Under the pieces are notes generated by a model. That model saw nothing but the letters and a program-made list of their open reading frames with translations. It did no database searches and was not told where the DNA came from. Below are positions 25,533 to 33,261 of a stretch of DNA of 64,000 bases, piece by piece; position 1 is the first letter of the stretch, and every line of letters begins with the position of its first letter. This stretch comes from Halomontanus rarus (GTDB lineage Archaea > Halobacteriota > Halobacteria > Halobacteriales > Natrialbaceae): the NCBI RefSeq assembly GCF_029338335.1, contig NZ_CP119796.1, one strand, 5' to 3'. The translations under genes and the position numbers were made by a program.

Positions 25533-26840
25533 ATGGCATCCGAACCGAACGCGTTACCGCCGGAGACGACCGCGAACGATTCTGCTGAACCTGAAACCGC
25601 ACTCGAGACGGCCAGACGACAACTCGCGCGAGCGGCCACGCACCTCGAGATCGATCCGAACGTCGTCGAGCGACTCGAGTCGCCGGCGAAAGTACACGAA
25701 GTGTCCGTCCCGATCGAACGCGACGACGGCTCGGTCGCCACGTTCACGGGGTATCGCGCCCAGCACGACAGCGTCCGCGGGCCGTACAAGGGCGGACTGC
25801 GCTATCACCCGGACGTGACTCGAGACGAGTGCGTCGGGCTGGCGATGTGGATGACCTGGAAGTGCGCCGTGATGGACATCCCCTTCGGCGGCGCGAAAGG
25901 CGGCATCGTCGTCGATCCGAAGGCTCTGAGCGAGGACGAAAAGGAGCGGCTCACCCGCCGGTTCACCCAGGAGATCCGCGACGTGATCGGGCCGACGACG
26001 GACATCCCAGCGCCGGACATGGGCACGGATCCCCAGACGATGGCCTGGCTCATGGACGCCTACAGCATGCAGGCCGGCGAGACGATCCCCGGCGTCGTCA
26101 CGGGGAAGCCGCCGATCGTCGGCGGCAGCGAAGGTCGAGAGGAAGCGCCCGGACGGAGCGTCGCGATCATCGCGCGCGAAGCCTGCGAGTACCGCGGGCT
26201 CGGGCTCGAGGACGCGACGGTCGCCGTCCAGGGATTCGGTAGCGTCGGCGCCAACGCCGCTCGATTGCTCGAGGAGTGGGGCGCGACGATCGTCGCGATC
26301 AGCGACGTCAACGGCGCGATCTACGACTCGAACGGGCTCGACGTCGCGTCGATTCCCTCCCACGACGAGGAGCCCGAAGCCGTCACGAGAGTCGCCGAAG
26401 AACGGGATCTGGAGACGATCGCGAACGAGGCGTTGCTCGAGTTGGACGTCGACGTCCTCGTTCCGGCGGCCGTGGGAAACGTCATCACCGAGGACAACGC
26501 GAAGGCGATCGCCGCCGATATCGTCGTCGAAGGTGCCAACGGTCCGACGACGTTCGCGGCCGACACCATCCTCGACGAACGCGGGATCGACGTGATCCCG
26601 GACATCCTCGCGAACGCGGGCGGCGTGACGGTGAGCTACTTCGAGTGGCTCCAGGACATCAACCGCCGGGCGTGGTCGCTCGAGCAGGTCAACGCCGAAC
26701 TCGAGTCGGAGATGATCGACGCCTGGAACGACGTCCGGACGGAGGTCGAGGACCGAGACATCTCCTGGCGGGACGCCGCCTACGTCGTCGCACTGAAACG
26801 GGTTGCCGCGGCGCACGAAGCGCGCGGGCTCTGGCCCTGA
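25533..26840 (+). CDS. gdhA: Glutamate dehydrogenase (Glu/Leu/Phe/Val family)
   Basis: A 435-residue cytosolic enzyme interconverting glutamate and 2-oxoglutarate plus ammonium with NAD(P). The substrate-binding lysines are K86 (GPYKGGLRYHP), K110 (MTWKCAVMDIPFGGAKGG) and the catalytic K122. The Rossmann motif VAVQGFGSVGANAARLL lies in the second domain. A GTG two codons upstream overlaps the small zinc-ribbon stop; I used the ATG at 25533. The coenzyme preference cannot be fixed by eye. Confidence 0.93.
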   Translation: MASEPNALPPETTANDSAEPETALETARRQLARAATHLEIDPNVVERLESPAKVHEVSVPIERDDGSVATFTGYRAQHDSVRGPYKGGLRYHPDVTRDECVGLAMWMTWKCAVMDIPFGGAKGGIVVDPKALSEDEKERLTRRFTQEIRDVIGPTTDIPAPDMGTDPQTMAWLMDAYSMQAGETIPGVVTGKPPIVGGSEGREEAPGRSVAIIAREACEYRGLGLEDATVAVQGFGSVGANAARLLEEWGATIVAISDVNGAIYDSNGLDVASIPSHDEEPEAVTRVAEERDLETIANEALLELDVDVLVPAAVGNVITEDNAKAIAADIVVEGANGPTTFAADTILDERGIDVIPDILANAGGVTVSYFEWLQDINRRAWSLEQVNAELESEMIDAWNDVRTEVEDRDISWRDAAYVVALKRVAAAHEARGLWP

Positions 26841-26918
26841 ATCGTCGTCGGTCGTCGATCGTCGGCTTCGTTCCTTACGTTCGCACTCGCACAACTGCCC
26901 TCACTGTTACGCTCACTG

Positions 26919-27557
26919 TCACCCGCTCTCGAGGTCGAGATACTCGATCGCTTCGTCGTCACTCACCTGTCCGAAATCGCGATAGTACTGGCCGACCGCA
27001 CGGAAATCCGCGGGCGTCCGGAGCGCGACGATCTCGTCGGCTTCGTCCTCGAGTCGCTCGAGCGAGTCGGGAGAGCCGACCGGGACCGCGAGAATCACCC
27101 GTGCAGCGCCGTTCTCCCGAAGCTGTCTGAGACAGGCGATGGCGGTCGCGCCGGTCGCGACGCCGTCGTCGACGACGACGACCCGTTCGCCCGTCAGCTC
27201 CGGCAGGTCGGTTCGGCCTCCCGGACGGTACGCGGCGGCCTTTTCGCGGGCGCGTTCGGCCTCCCGCTCGCGTTCGCGCTCGACGTGAGAGTCGGGGACG
27301 CCGAGTCGCTCGACGAGGGCCTCGTTGAGCCAGACGCTCCCGTCGCTGGCCGCGGCCCCGATCGCGAGTTCCGGATTCCCCGGCGCACCGATCTTCTGGG
27401 CGACGACGACGTCGAGGTCCGCGCCGAGGGCGTCCGCGACCGGACGGGCGACGGGTAGCGCGCCCCGGGGAATCCCGAGGACGAGGTCGGCTTCGAGACC
27501 ACGCTCCTCGAGGAGGTCGGCGAGCCGGCGGCCGGCGTCAGTTCTGTCGTCGAACAT
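26919..27557 (-). CDS. Phosphoribosyltransferase-domain protein
   Basis: A 212-residue type I phosphoribosyltransferase-fold protein. The PRPP-binding loop is VVVVDDGVATGATAIACL; the N-terminal block LVLGIPRGALPVARPVADAL and QKIGAPGNPELAIGA are typical of the 'erythromycin esterase-type' phosphoribosyltransferase-like proteins. A charged helix (HVEREREREAERAREKAA) interrupts the middle. The substrate is unknown; regulatory use of PRPP is possible. Confidence 0.85.
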   Translation of the reverse strand: MFDDRTDAGRRLADLLEERGLEADLVLGIPRGALPVARPVADALGADLDVVVAQKIGAPGNPELAIGAAASDGSVWLNEALVERLGVPDSHVEREREREAERAREKAAAYRPGGRTDLPELTGERVVVVDDGVATGATAIACLRQLRENGAARVILAVPVGSPDSLERLEDEADEIVALRTPADFRAVGQYYRDFGQVSDDEAIEYLDLESG

Positions 27558-27868
27558 GTGTACACACCGGGTGAAACTACGCCGGAGCGGTACTTGGTGC
27601 TTGCCCGGGACCGAACGCTCGAGTCGTGACTCCAGCGTTTGCGGACCCCGATCGATTCCCGAACGCTCGCGGACTCCGGTCGGTCCTCGAAGCGAACCGT
27701 GAGTGCACCGACGATGAGCGGACGAGACGGATCTCCCACGGACGTACGTTATCGTGGTGGCAGAAAGGAAAGACGATCCGGCGTTTCGAGTTTCAACCGT
27801 GACGATCGAGCGGTCTCACCGTTCGAACCCAAAAAACACTTGTGAACCTAAAAGAGATTCCCGGCAGA
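27558..27868 (+). other. Intergenic stretch, nothing recognised
   Basis: These 311 bases separate the divergent phosphoribosyltransferase and DUF6517-type genes. Short open frames here are Arg/Ser-rich and look like noise. The last 50 bases are A-rich (caaaaaacact, cctaaaagag) and probably hold the promoter of the downstream gene. No repeat or RNA gene was seen. Confidence 0.5.
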
Positions 27869-28735
27869 ATGAAACGACGTACTGTCATCGCTGGTGTCGG
27901 GACCGTCCTCGTGGGGTCTGCGGGTGCGTTCTACCTGTACCGGGACGACCTCACCGAGTTTTCGGCGTCGCCGGTTAGCGTCGCGGCCGCTACTCGCGAC
28001 GACACCGGGTACGAGGAGACCGGCGTCGAGGACGTCGTCGTCGAACGCGAGTTCGAAGCGGCGGGCCAGTCGGAAACGGTCGTCGTGACCAACTACATGA
28101 CCGAACACGAGAAGGCGGTCGAAATGCCGCTGGGGCTGGGCCGCCAGCGCGGTGCGGTCTTCATCGCGCTCGCGACGCCGCAGGTCCGGATCCTCGGCGA
28201 GGAGTTCAACCCGGTCGAGGAGATGTCGACCGACGATATCGTCGCCATGGTCCAGGACAATTACGAGGGAATCGAGAACGTCCGCACGGACGAGGAGGGG
28301 ACCGCCTCGGTTCTCGGTCAGGCGACCAAGCAGACGAAGTACGCCGCCGAGGCGACGTTCGACGGCTCCTCGGTCGACATTTACCTCCACGTCACCCAGG
28401 CGGTCGACTCGGACGACGGTCTCGTCGTGACCATCGGCGTCTACCCGCAGATGCTCGAGTCTCAGGAAGAGGAGAACGTCCTCGAACTCATGGAGTCGGT
28501 CGTCGACGAACTACCGGCGTCGTACGAGGGCGAGGGCGGGAGCGACGGAGGGGGCGACGAAGCGGGAGACGGGAACGACACCGACGGGGAGAGCGAGGGC
28601 GACGAGACGGGCGGCGACGGAAGCGGCGAGAACGAGACCGACGGCGACGGAACCGAAACCGACGACGGCGGCAACGAATCCGAAAACGAGAGCGAAGACG
28701 ACGACGGGATCGGACTCGGTAACGTCGTCGGCTGA
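27869..28735 (+). CDS. Haloarchaeal membrane-anchored protein (DUF6517-like)
   Basis: A 288-residue exported protein. KRRTVIAGVGTVLVGSAGAFYLY at the N-terminus is a twin-arginine signal or anchor without a lipobox. The folded part (residues about 35-220) reads as DUF6517 from memory. From about residue 222 the protein is a Gly/Asp/Glu/Ser/Asn tail of some 60 residues ending IGLGNVVG. I used the ATG at 27869 rather than the GTG at 27842 because it begins directly at the signal. The function is unknown. Confidence 0.68.
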   Translation: MKRRTVIAGVGTVLVGSAGAFYLYRDDLTEFSASPVSVAAATRDDTGYEETGVEDVVVEREFEAAGQSETVVVTNYMTEHEKAVEMPLGLGRQRGAVFIALATPQVRILGEEFNPVEEMSTDDIVAMVQDNYEGIENVRTDEEGTASVLGQATKQTKYAAEATFDGSSVDIYLHVTQAVDSDDGLVVTIGVYPQMLESQEEENVLELMESVVDELPASYEGEGGSDGGGDEAGDGNDTDGESEGDETGGDGSGENETDGDGTETDDGGNESENESEDDDGIGLGNVVG

Positions 28736-28783
28736 GTTCGCTCGACCGTCGGACGGCCGAACGACCCGAGCGTTCTCGAGCGG

Positions 28784-29194
28784 TCACACGCCGACGAGTT
28801 CCGCGATCGTGATTCCGATCAGCGTGCCGAAGGAGACGTTAAGCACGTGCCAGGCCTCGAGGGAGGGACGAAATAGAGCGACGACGACGAGGCCGAGGCC
28901 CACCACGAGGAGACCGAACAGTGCGTATTTCGTCCAGACACGGATCCGGACGGGGATCGAAGCCGTGACCGTGACTTGCACCGGGACGGCGGCCCAGCCG
29001 AGCGCGAGCAGCGAGCCGATGCGATCGCCGGAGGCGACGGCGAATCCGAGTGGAACGCCGACACCGATGACGACGCGCGAAATCGTCCCGTGCTCGACGA
29101 GCATGAACCCGACCGCGAGGAGACCGACCACGCTTATCGCGACGTCACGGTAGGTGCGGTCTCGGCCCCCGGTAGACGACCGGATCGAGTACAT
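28784..29194 (-). CDS. Small integral membrane protein, unknown function
   Basis: A 136-residue protein with about four hydrophobic segments: VAISVVGLLAVGFMLV, VVIGVGVPLGFAVA, YALFGLLVVGLGLVVVALF and the C-terminal VLNVSFGTLIGITIAELVGV. No catalytic motif is visible. A TATA box 29 bases upstream supports this ATG as the start of a leaderless mRNA. The role is unknown. Confidence 0.7.
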   Translation of the reverse strand: MYSIRSSTGGRDRTYRDVAISVVGLLAVGFMLVEHGTISRVVIGVGVPLGFAVASGDRIGSLLALGWAAVPVQVTVTASIPVRIRVWTKYALFGLLVVGLGLVVVALFRPSLEAWHVLNVSFGTLIGITIAELVGV

Positions 29195-29217
29195 CGTTCG
29201 ACGATACGTCTCCGCGA

Positions 29218-29229
29218 CAATATAAATTT
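29218..29229 (-). promoter_or_regulatory. TATA box for the 28784-29194 gene
   Basis: The minus strand reads aaatttatattg, centred about 29 bases before the ATG at 29194. Confidence 0.65.
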
Positions 29230-29363
29230 CCCCGGTAGTTCGTTATATTATCTCCCCTCCCGTCGGATCGGGTTGGTAGAGTGAGACAGACCGCCGCACG
29301 GACCCTATATTCGACCCGTCGTCTCCGAAATCGGATACACCACCGATTCCGAACCGCCTCAGA

Positions 29364-29521
29364 TCACTCGCAGAACGCCGCGCGAATCGTCCGTGCCCGC
29401 CTCTCGCCGACCCCCGACAGACGCTCGAGGGTGGCCTCCGCGACGGAGGATGGTCGCGGACGGTCTCGAAGAGGGCAGCGGATTGGTGGTCGTCGACGGT
29501 GACGGCGACGCGCACGGACAT
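29364..29521 (-). pseudogene. Remnant of an ERCC4/XPF-type nuclease gene
   Basis: From the ATG at 29521 the frame reads MSVRVAVTVDDHQSAALFETVRDHP, like the start of an archaeal ERCC4-family nuclease (VRVTVDDRE-type). One frame over it continues PSSVAEATLERLSGVGERRARTIRAAFCE-stop, like the helix-hairpin-helix end of the same family. The 158 bases are not a multiple of three. The catalytic centre is missing, so this looks like an internal deletion joining the first and last segments. The call depends on remembered family sequence and is moderate. Confidence 0.45.
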
Positions 29522-29623
29522 GGAGAGGAAGTGCGCGCTCGCGGGAGGTACGGGTGTCGATGGATACGTTCGACGACGCGGGTAGCACAACGATTAGGGC
29601 CCTTCGTGTCGTTCGTTCGATGT

Positions 29624-30322
29624 ATGTCCGAATCCCAGCCCCCGTCTCCAACCGAGTCCCAGCGACGGTCGAACGAAATCTCCCACCCGGTGTTCGCGGC
29701 GCTCTACGACCGGCTCCCCGGCGATCAGATGCTGGAACCCCACCACGAGTACCTCGCGGCCGACCTCTCGGGCCGAGTCCTCGACCTCGGGGCCGGCACG
29801 GGCGCGCTGTTTCCCACCGTTCTCGAGGCCGTCGAGGGGGGAACTCGAGAGCTCGAGTACCACGCCGTCGAACCCGATCCTCACATGCGCCGCCGAGCGG
29901 AGCGACGAGCCGCCGACCTCGGTCTCGCAGTCGACGTTCGCGACGGATGCGCCGAGGCGCTTCCCTACCCCGACGACGCCTTCGAATACGTCCTCGCCAG
30001 CGTCGTCTTCTGTACGATCGAGGACCCGGACGCCGCCCTCGAGGAGGTCGCGCGCGTCCTGAAACCGGGCGGCGAGTTCCGCTTCGTCGAGCACGTCCAC
30101 GCCGACGGCTGGCGCGCGACGGCACAGGACGTCCTGAATCCCCTCTGGGAGCGGGCCGCCGGCGGCTGTCAACTGAACCGTGAGACCCTCGAGCGGTTCG
30201 TGGGCCACGAGGCGTTCGACGTCCTCGAAGTCGAGCGGCTCTCTCTCGGTGTGTTCCCGGCGACGCCGTTCGTCCGGGGGCGGCTGCAACGGCGGCGTTC
30301 CGAGCCGCTCTCGAGGTCGTGA
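29624..30322 (+). CDS. Class I SAM-dependent methyltransferase
   Basis: A 232-residue methyltransferase of the UbiE/menG-like (methyltransf_11) type. Motif I is RVLDLGAGTGALFP; VEPDPHMRRRAE follows, then ALPYPDDAFEYVLASVVFCTIEDPDAALEEVARVLKPGGEFRFVEH in parts typical of the family. The C-terminal block GCQLNRETLERF is found in lipid and quinone methyltransferases; the substrate is unknown. The ATG at 29624 gives the normal N-terminus. It precedes nnrD by 110 bases. Confidence 0.88.
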   Translation: MSESQPPSPTESQRRSNEISHPVFAALYDRLPGDQMLEPHHEYLAADLSGRVLDLGAGTGALFPTVLEAVEGGTRELEYHAVEPDPHMRRRAERRAADLGLAVDVRDGCAEALPYPDDAFEYVLASVVFCTIEDPDAALEEVARVLKPGGEFRFVEHVHADGWRATAQDVLNPLWERAAGGCQLNRETLERFVGHEAFDVLEVERLSLGVFPATPFVRGRLQRRRSEPLSRS

Positions 30323-30432
30323 CCGGGGTCGCGACCGGGACGCACGAGAACGTCTCCCGCCCGAACCGGTGGCGAACCCGCATCGGCGACTCCCGGCCCG
30401 TCGTATTTCCCACTCGAGTGCGTACGGGTCCC

Positions 30433-31218
30433 ATGGAACGGCTTCTCGAGACGATTCCACGCGTTTCCGGGGCGTCCAAAGGCGACACCGGGCGGGTCGG
30501 CGTCATCGGCGGCAACGTCGCCTATCCCGGCCAACCCGCGCTGGCGGGACTGGCGGCGCTCCGGACCGGAACCGACGTCGTTCGGCTCCTGGTCTCCGAA
30601 GAGATCCACGCGACCGTCGCGAGCTACTCGCCGAACCTCCTCACCGGTCGGTACCCGGGGACCCACTTCACCGAGGACGCGCTCGAGGACGCGTTCGAAC
30701 TCGCGGAGTGGGCGGACGCCCTCGTCGTCGGTCCGGGGTTCGTCGACCCGGAACCGGCCGCGATCCGGGAGTTGATCGCCGAGACGGAGATCCCGGTCGT
30801 CGTGGACGCGACCGCCATCGGACCCGCACTGGGGGGTCGAGAACTCGCGATGGAGAACACGGTCTTCACGCCCGACAGCGCCGAAGAGGCGTGGATCGAC
30901 GGCGAGTACGGTTCGATCGAGGACTTCTCGACGGAGACCGACGCCGTCGTCGCGCTGACCGGCGGCACCGACGTCATCGTCGCCGACGGCGACCGTCAGA
31001 CCAACGAGACCGGCACGTCAGCGCTGACCGTCGCGGGCACCGGCGACACGCTGACGGGAATCGTCGCCTCGCTGCTGGGACAGGGGCTCGAGCGCGCCGA
31101 GGCCGCGGAACTGGGCGCGTGGATCCTCGGCAAGTCGGGCGAACTCGCCTCGACCGAGTACGGGACCGGCGTCGTCGCGACGGACGTGATCGAACGAGTG
31201 CCGGATACGATCCGCTGA
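30433..31218 (+). CDS. NAD(P)H-hydrate dehydratase (NnrD-type), stand-alone
   Basis: A 261-residue ribokinase-fold enzyme. NnrD dehydrates S-NAD(P)H hydrate using ADP or ATP, repairing damaged NAD(P)H. The glycine-rich entry GGNVAYPGQPALAG, DATAIGP and the nucleotide site TVAGTGDTLTGIVASL match the family. The epimerase (NnrE/YjeF_N) domain usual in fused proteins is absent, so this copy is the dehydratase domain alone. The stop overlaps the next ATG (TGATG). Confidence 0.82.
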   Translation: MERLLETIPRVSGASKGDTGRVGVIGGNVAYPGQPALAGLAALRTGTDVVRLLVSEEIHATVASYSPNLLTGRYPGTHFTEDALEDAFELAEWADALVVGPGFVDPEPAAIRELIAETEIPVVVDATAIGPALGGRELAMENTVFTPDSAEEAWIDGEYGSIEDFSTETDAVVALTGGTDVIVADGDRQTNETGTSALTVAGTGDTLTGIVASLLGQGLERAEAAELGAWILGKSGELASTEYGTGVVATDVIERVPDTIR

Positions 31219-31847
31219 TGTGCGTACTGGTCCTCGGCGACGCTCACGCCAGCGACCCCGAGAACCGGGAGACGCTGCTCGAGATCTACGCCCGTGTCGA
31301 CCCCGACGCCGTCCTTCAGGTCGGCGACCTCGAGTACTACGATCCACCCGCGCCGACGTGGTTCGCCGCGGGGAACAACGAGGACTTCGACGTCGTCGAT
31401 CTCCTGCGGGCCGGGCAGCAGCGAGAGAACCTCCGCCTACTGGCGAGCACCGTCGCCGAGGTCGCCGGCCGTCGGGTCGCCGGCCTCTCGGGCAATTACG
31501 CGCCGACGCAGTTCGACCTTCCACGAGAGGAACTCGAGGGCGACCGGCGGCGTCACTTCGTCCGCGACGACGTCGAGCGGGCTGCCGAGCTCGAGGAGGT
31601 GGACGTGCTGCTCACCCACGAGGCACCGAAGGGGCTGCTCTCCTACGGCTACGACCCCGGCTGCGAACACGTGAACACGCTCCTCGAGGACCTCTCACCG
31701 GATCTCTGTCTCGTCGGCCACCACCACACTCACCACGAAGCCGAAATTCAGGGGACGCGCGTCGTGAGTCTCGCGCCCGCGTGGGAGCGGTACTACACGC
31801 TCGAGACCGAGACGCTGGCGCTCGAAGAGCAGGACGTGGAGTGGTGA
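31218..31847 (+). CDS. Metallophosphoesterase
   Basis: A 209-residue calcineurin-type phosphoesterase. The metal-binding motifs are in order: GDAHASD near residue 7, QVGDLEYYD, AAGNNEDF, LLTHEAPKG and GHHHTHH. The substrate could be a cyclic nucleotide or phosphoester; it cannot be told here. Its ATG overlaps the nnrD stop, so the two are probably translated together. It converges on the aRF1 paralogue gene. Confidence 0.88.
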   Translation: MCVLVLGDAHASDPENRETLLEIYARVDPDAVLQVGDLEYYDPPAPTWFAAGNNEDFDVVDLLRAGQQRENLRLLASTVAEVAGRRVAGLSGNYAPTQFDLPREELEGDRRRHFVRDDVERAAELEEVDVLLTHEAPKGLLSYGYDPGCEHVNTLLEDLSPDLCLVGHHHTHHEAEIQGTRVVSLAPAWERYYTLETETLALEEQDVEW

Positions 31848-31867
31848 ACGGCGGGGAGAACGACGGC

Positions 31868-33067
31868 CTATTCGATCGGGAACCGAAGCAGCGCCGCGAC
31901 GCCACCGAAGGCCTGCTCGAGGCGCTGTCCCGCCTCGAATCCCGTCGAGACGACGAGACACTCGCCGCCGGCGTCGGTCACCCGCTCCTCGAGTTCGCGG
32001 ATTTCCTCGACGTCGAGGGTCTCGGCGACGAGCAGCGTCTCGACGGCGTCGAACTCGAGGGCCCGGTCGACTTCCTCGCGGCCGTAGGTCGCCGCCGTCT
32101 CACCCTCGCCGTCGGCCTGCAGTTCGGTGAAGAACCGTTCGAGGGTCTCCCGAGCCCGTGCGTGCTGGGCGTCCTCGAGGTGGTCCTCGGCGTTCTCGAC
32201 GAGTTGCCGGAGGCCCTGCTCGGAGGCGTACTCGACGGAGAACGGGCCGACCAGACGCTCCTCGAGTCGGTGGTCGAGGTCGGCTTCCTCGAGGAACTGC
32301 TCGGCGGTGACGGTCGTCCCGCCGACGAGGAGGCCGTCGATGCGGCTGTCGTCGTCCGTGTCGGTGGTATCGTCGCTCTCGCCGTTGGCGCTTCGCTTCT
32401 GCTCTCTCAATTCCTCAGCCTCGGCGCTCGAGGCGGTCGCGGACGGATCGTCCAGAAACGTCCGGGCGGCCGCGTCGGCGACGGTATCGTAGAATTCCTC
32501 GGCCTGACGCTCGCGTTCGCGTTCGAATCGGCCCTCCGACTGCCCGCCGGCGCGGGCCTTGCCCATCACGTCGCTGTCGTGGGTCTCCTCGAGAACGACT
32601 CGATCGTCCTCGAGCCAGCCCAGCACCGCGCCGCCGCGTTCGACGACGAGCAGGCCGTACGTCGGCGCGTCGTCGGCCGCGACGTCCAGCGGATCGGTGT
32701 CGAACTCGTTGGACTGGACGAAGACCTCGTCCTCGACGGGGCTGGGGAGGTCGTCGAAGACGAAGTCGGTGATATCTCCATCGAGGACGCCGGCGTAGAC
32801 CACGAGCCCGTTGTCGGGCAGTTCCTCGTACTCGTGGAGAGTGCGCCGGACACGCTCGAGGGCGTCCGTGAGATGTGTCGAAGCCTCGTCGGAGTCGATG
32901 TAATCGGCGCTGGCGTGTTCGGTTTCGACGCGTTCGCGGGCGCTCCCGAGGGAGTCGTCCGCGGGGATCGAGAGCGTGACCAGTTCGTCTCGTTCTGCGG
33001 TCGCGTCGACGACCGTCTCGATACGCTCGTGGAGTTCGTAGTCGGTTTCTGTTTCTGTCGAGGACAT
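31868..33067 (-). CDS. aRF1 paralogue (Vms1/Ankzf1-type peptidyl-tRNA hydrolase)
   Basis: A 399-residue protein aligned by eye with archaeal release factor aRF1 over all three domains. The peptidyl-tRNA-cleaving GGQ motif is intact at about 174-176 (KARAGGQSEGRFERERE). The stop-codon-reading NIKS is replaced by YIDS near residues 56-59, so it should not decode stops. The third domain carries an acidic insert (GESDDTTDTDDDSRIDG). Such proteins free nascent chains from stalled ribosomes or split large subunits; that role is inferred. It stands alone, convergent with the phosphoesterase gene. Confidence 0.82.
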   Translation of the reverse strand: MSSTETETDYELHERIETVVDATAERDELVTLSIPADDSLGSARERVETEHASADYIDSDEASTHLTDALERVRRTLHEYEELPDNGLVVYAGVLDGDITDFVFDDLPSPVEDEVFVQSNEFDTDPLDVAADDAPTYGLLVVERGGAVLGWLEDDRVVLEETHDSDVMGKARAGGQSEGRFERERERQAEEFYDTVADAAARTFLDDPSATASSAEAEELREQKRSANGESDDTTDTDDDSRIDGLLVGGTTVTAEQFLEEADLDHRLEERLVGPFSVEYASEQGLRQLVENAEDHLEDAQHARARETLERFFTELQADGEGETAATYGREEVDRALEFDAVETLLVAETLDVEEIRELEERVTDAGGECLVVSTGFEAGQRLEQAFGGVAALLRFPIE

Positions 33068-33261
33068 GGGAGGAGTCTCTGGGCGTCGTCGATCCGTCGA
33101 ACCGCGGGAGACGGCGCCGGAGACGCGTGAGGAGAATTTTTCCTTCGGAGACAGGTGAATCCACTGCCGGCATGACGAGAGTCCATCGGTGTTCGCAGTG
33201 ACGATATGTCTGTGCGGTAACTGGTAATTACTGAAGACAATGCCCGGTGGCGGAGTATCCG

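Noticed and set aside
27639..27845. A 68-codon frame in the gap before the DUF6517-like gene
   Set aside because: Arg/Ser-rich, no conserved pattern and no promoter at the right distance.
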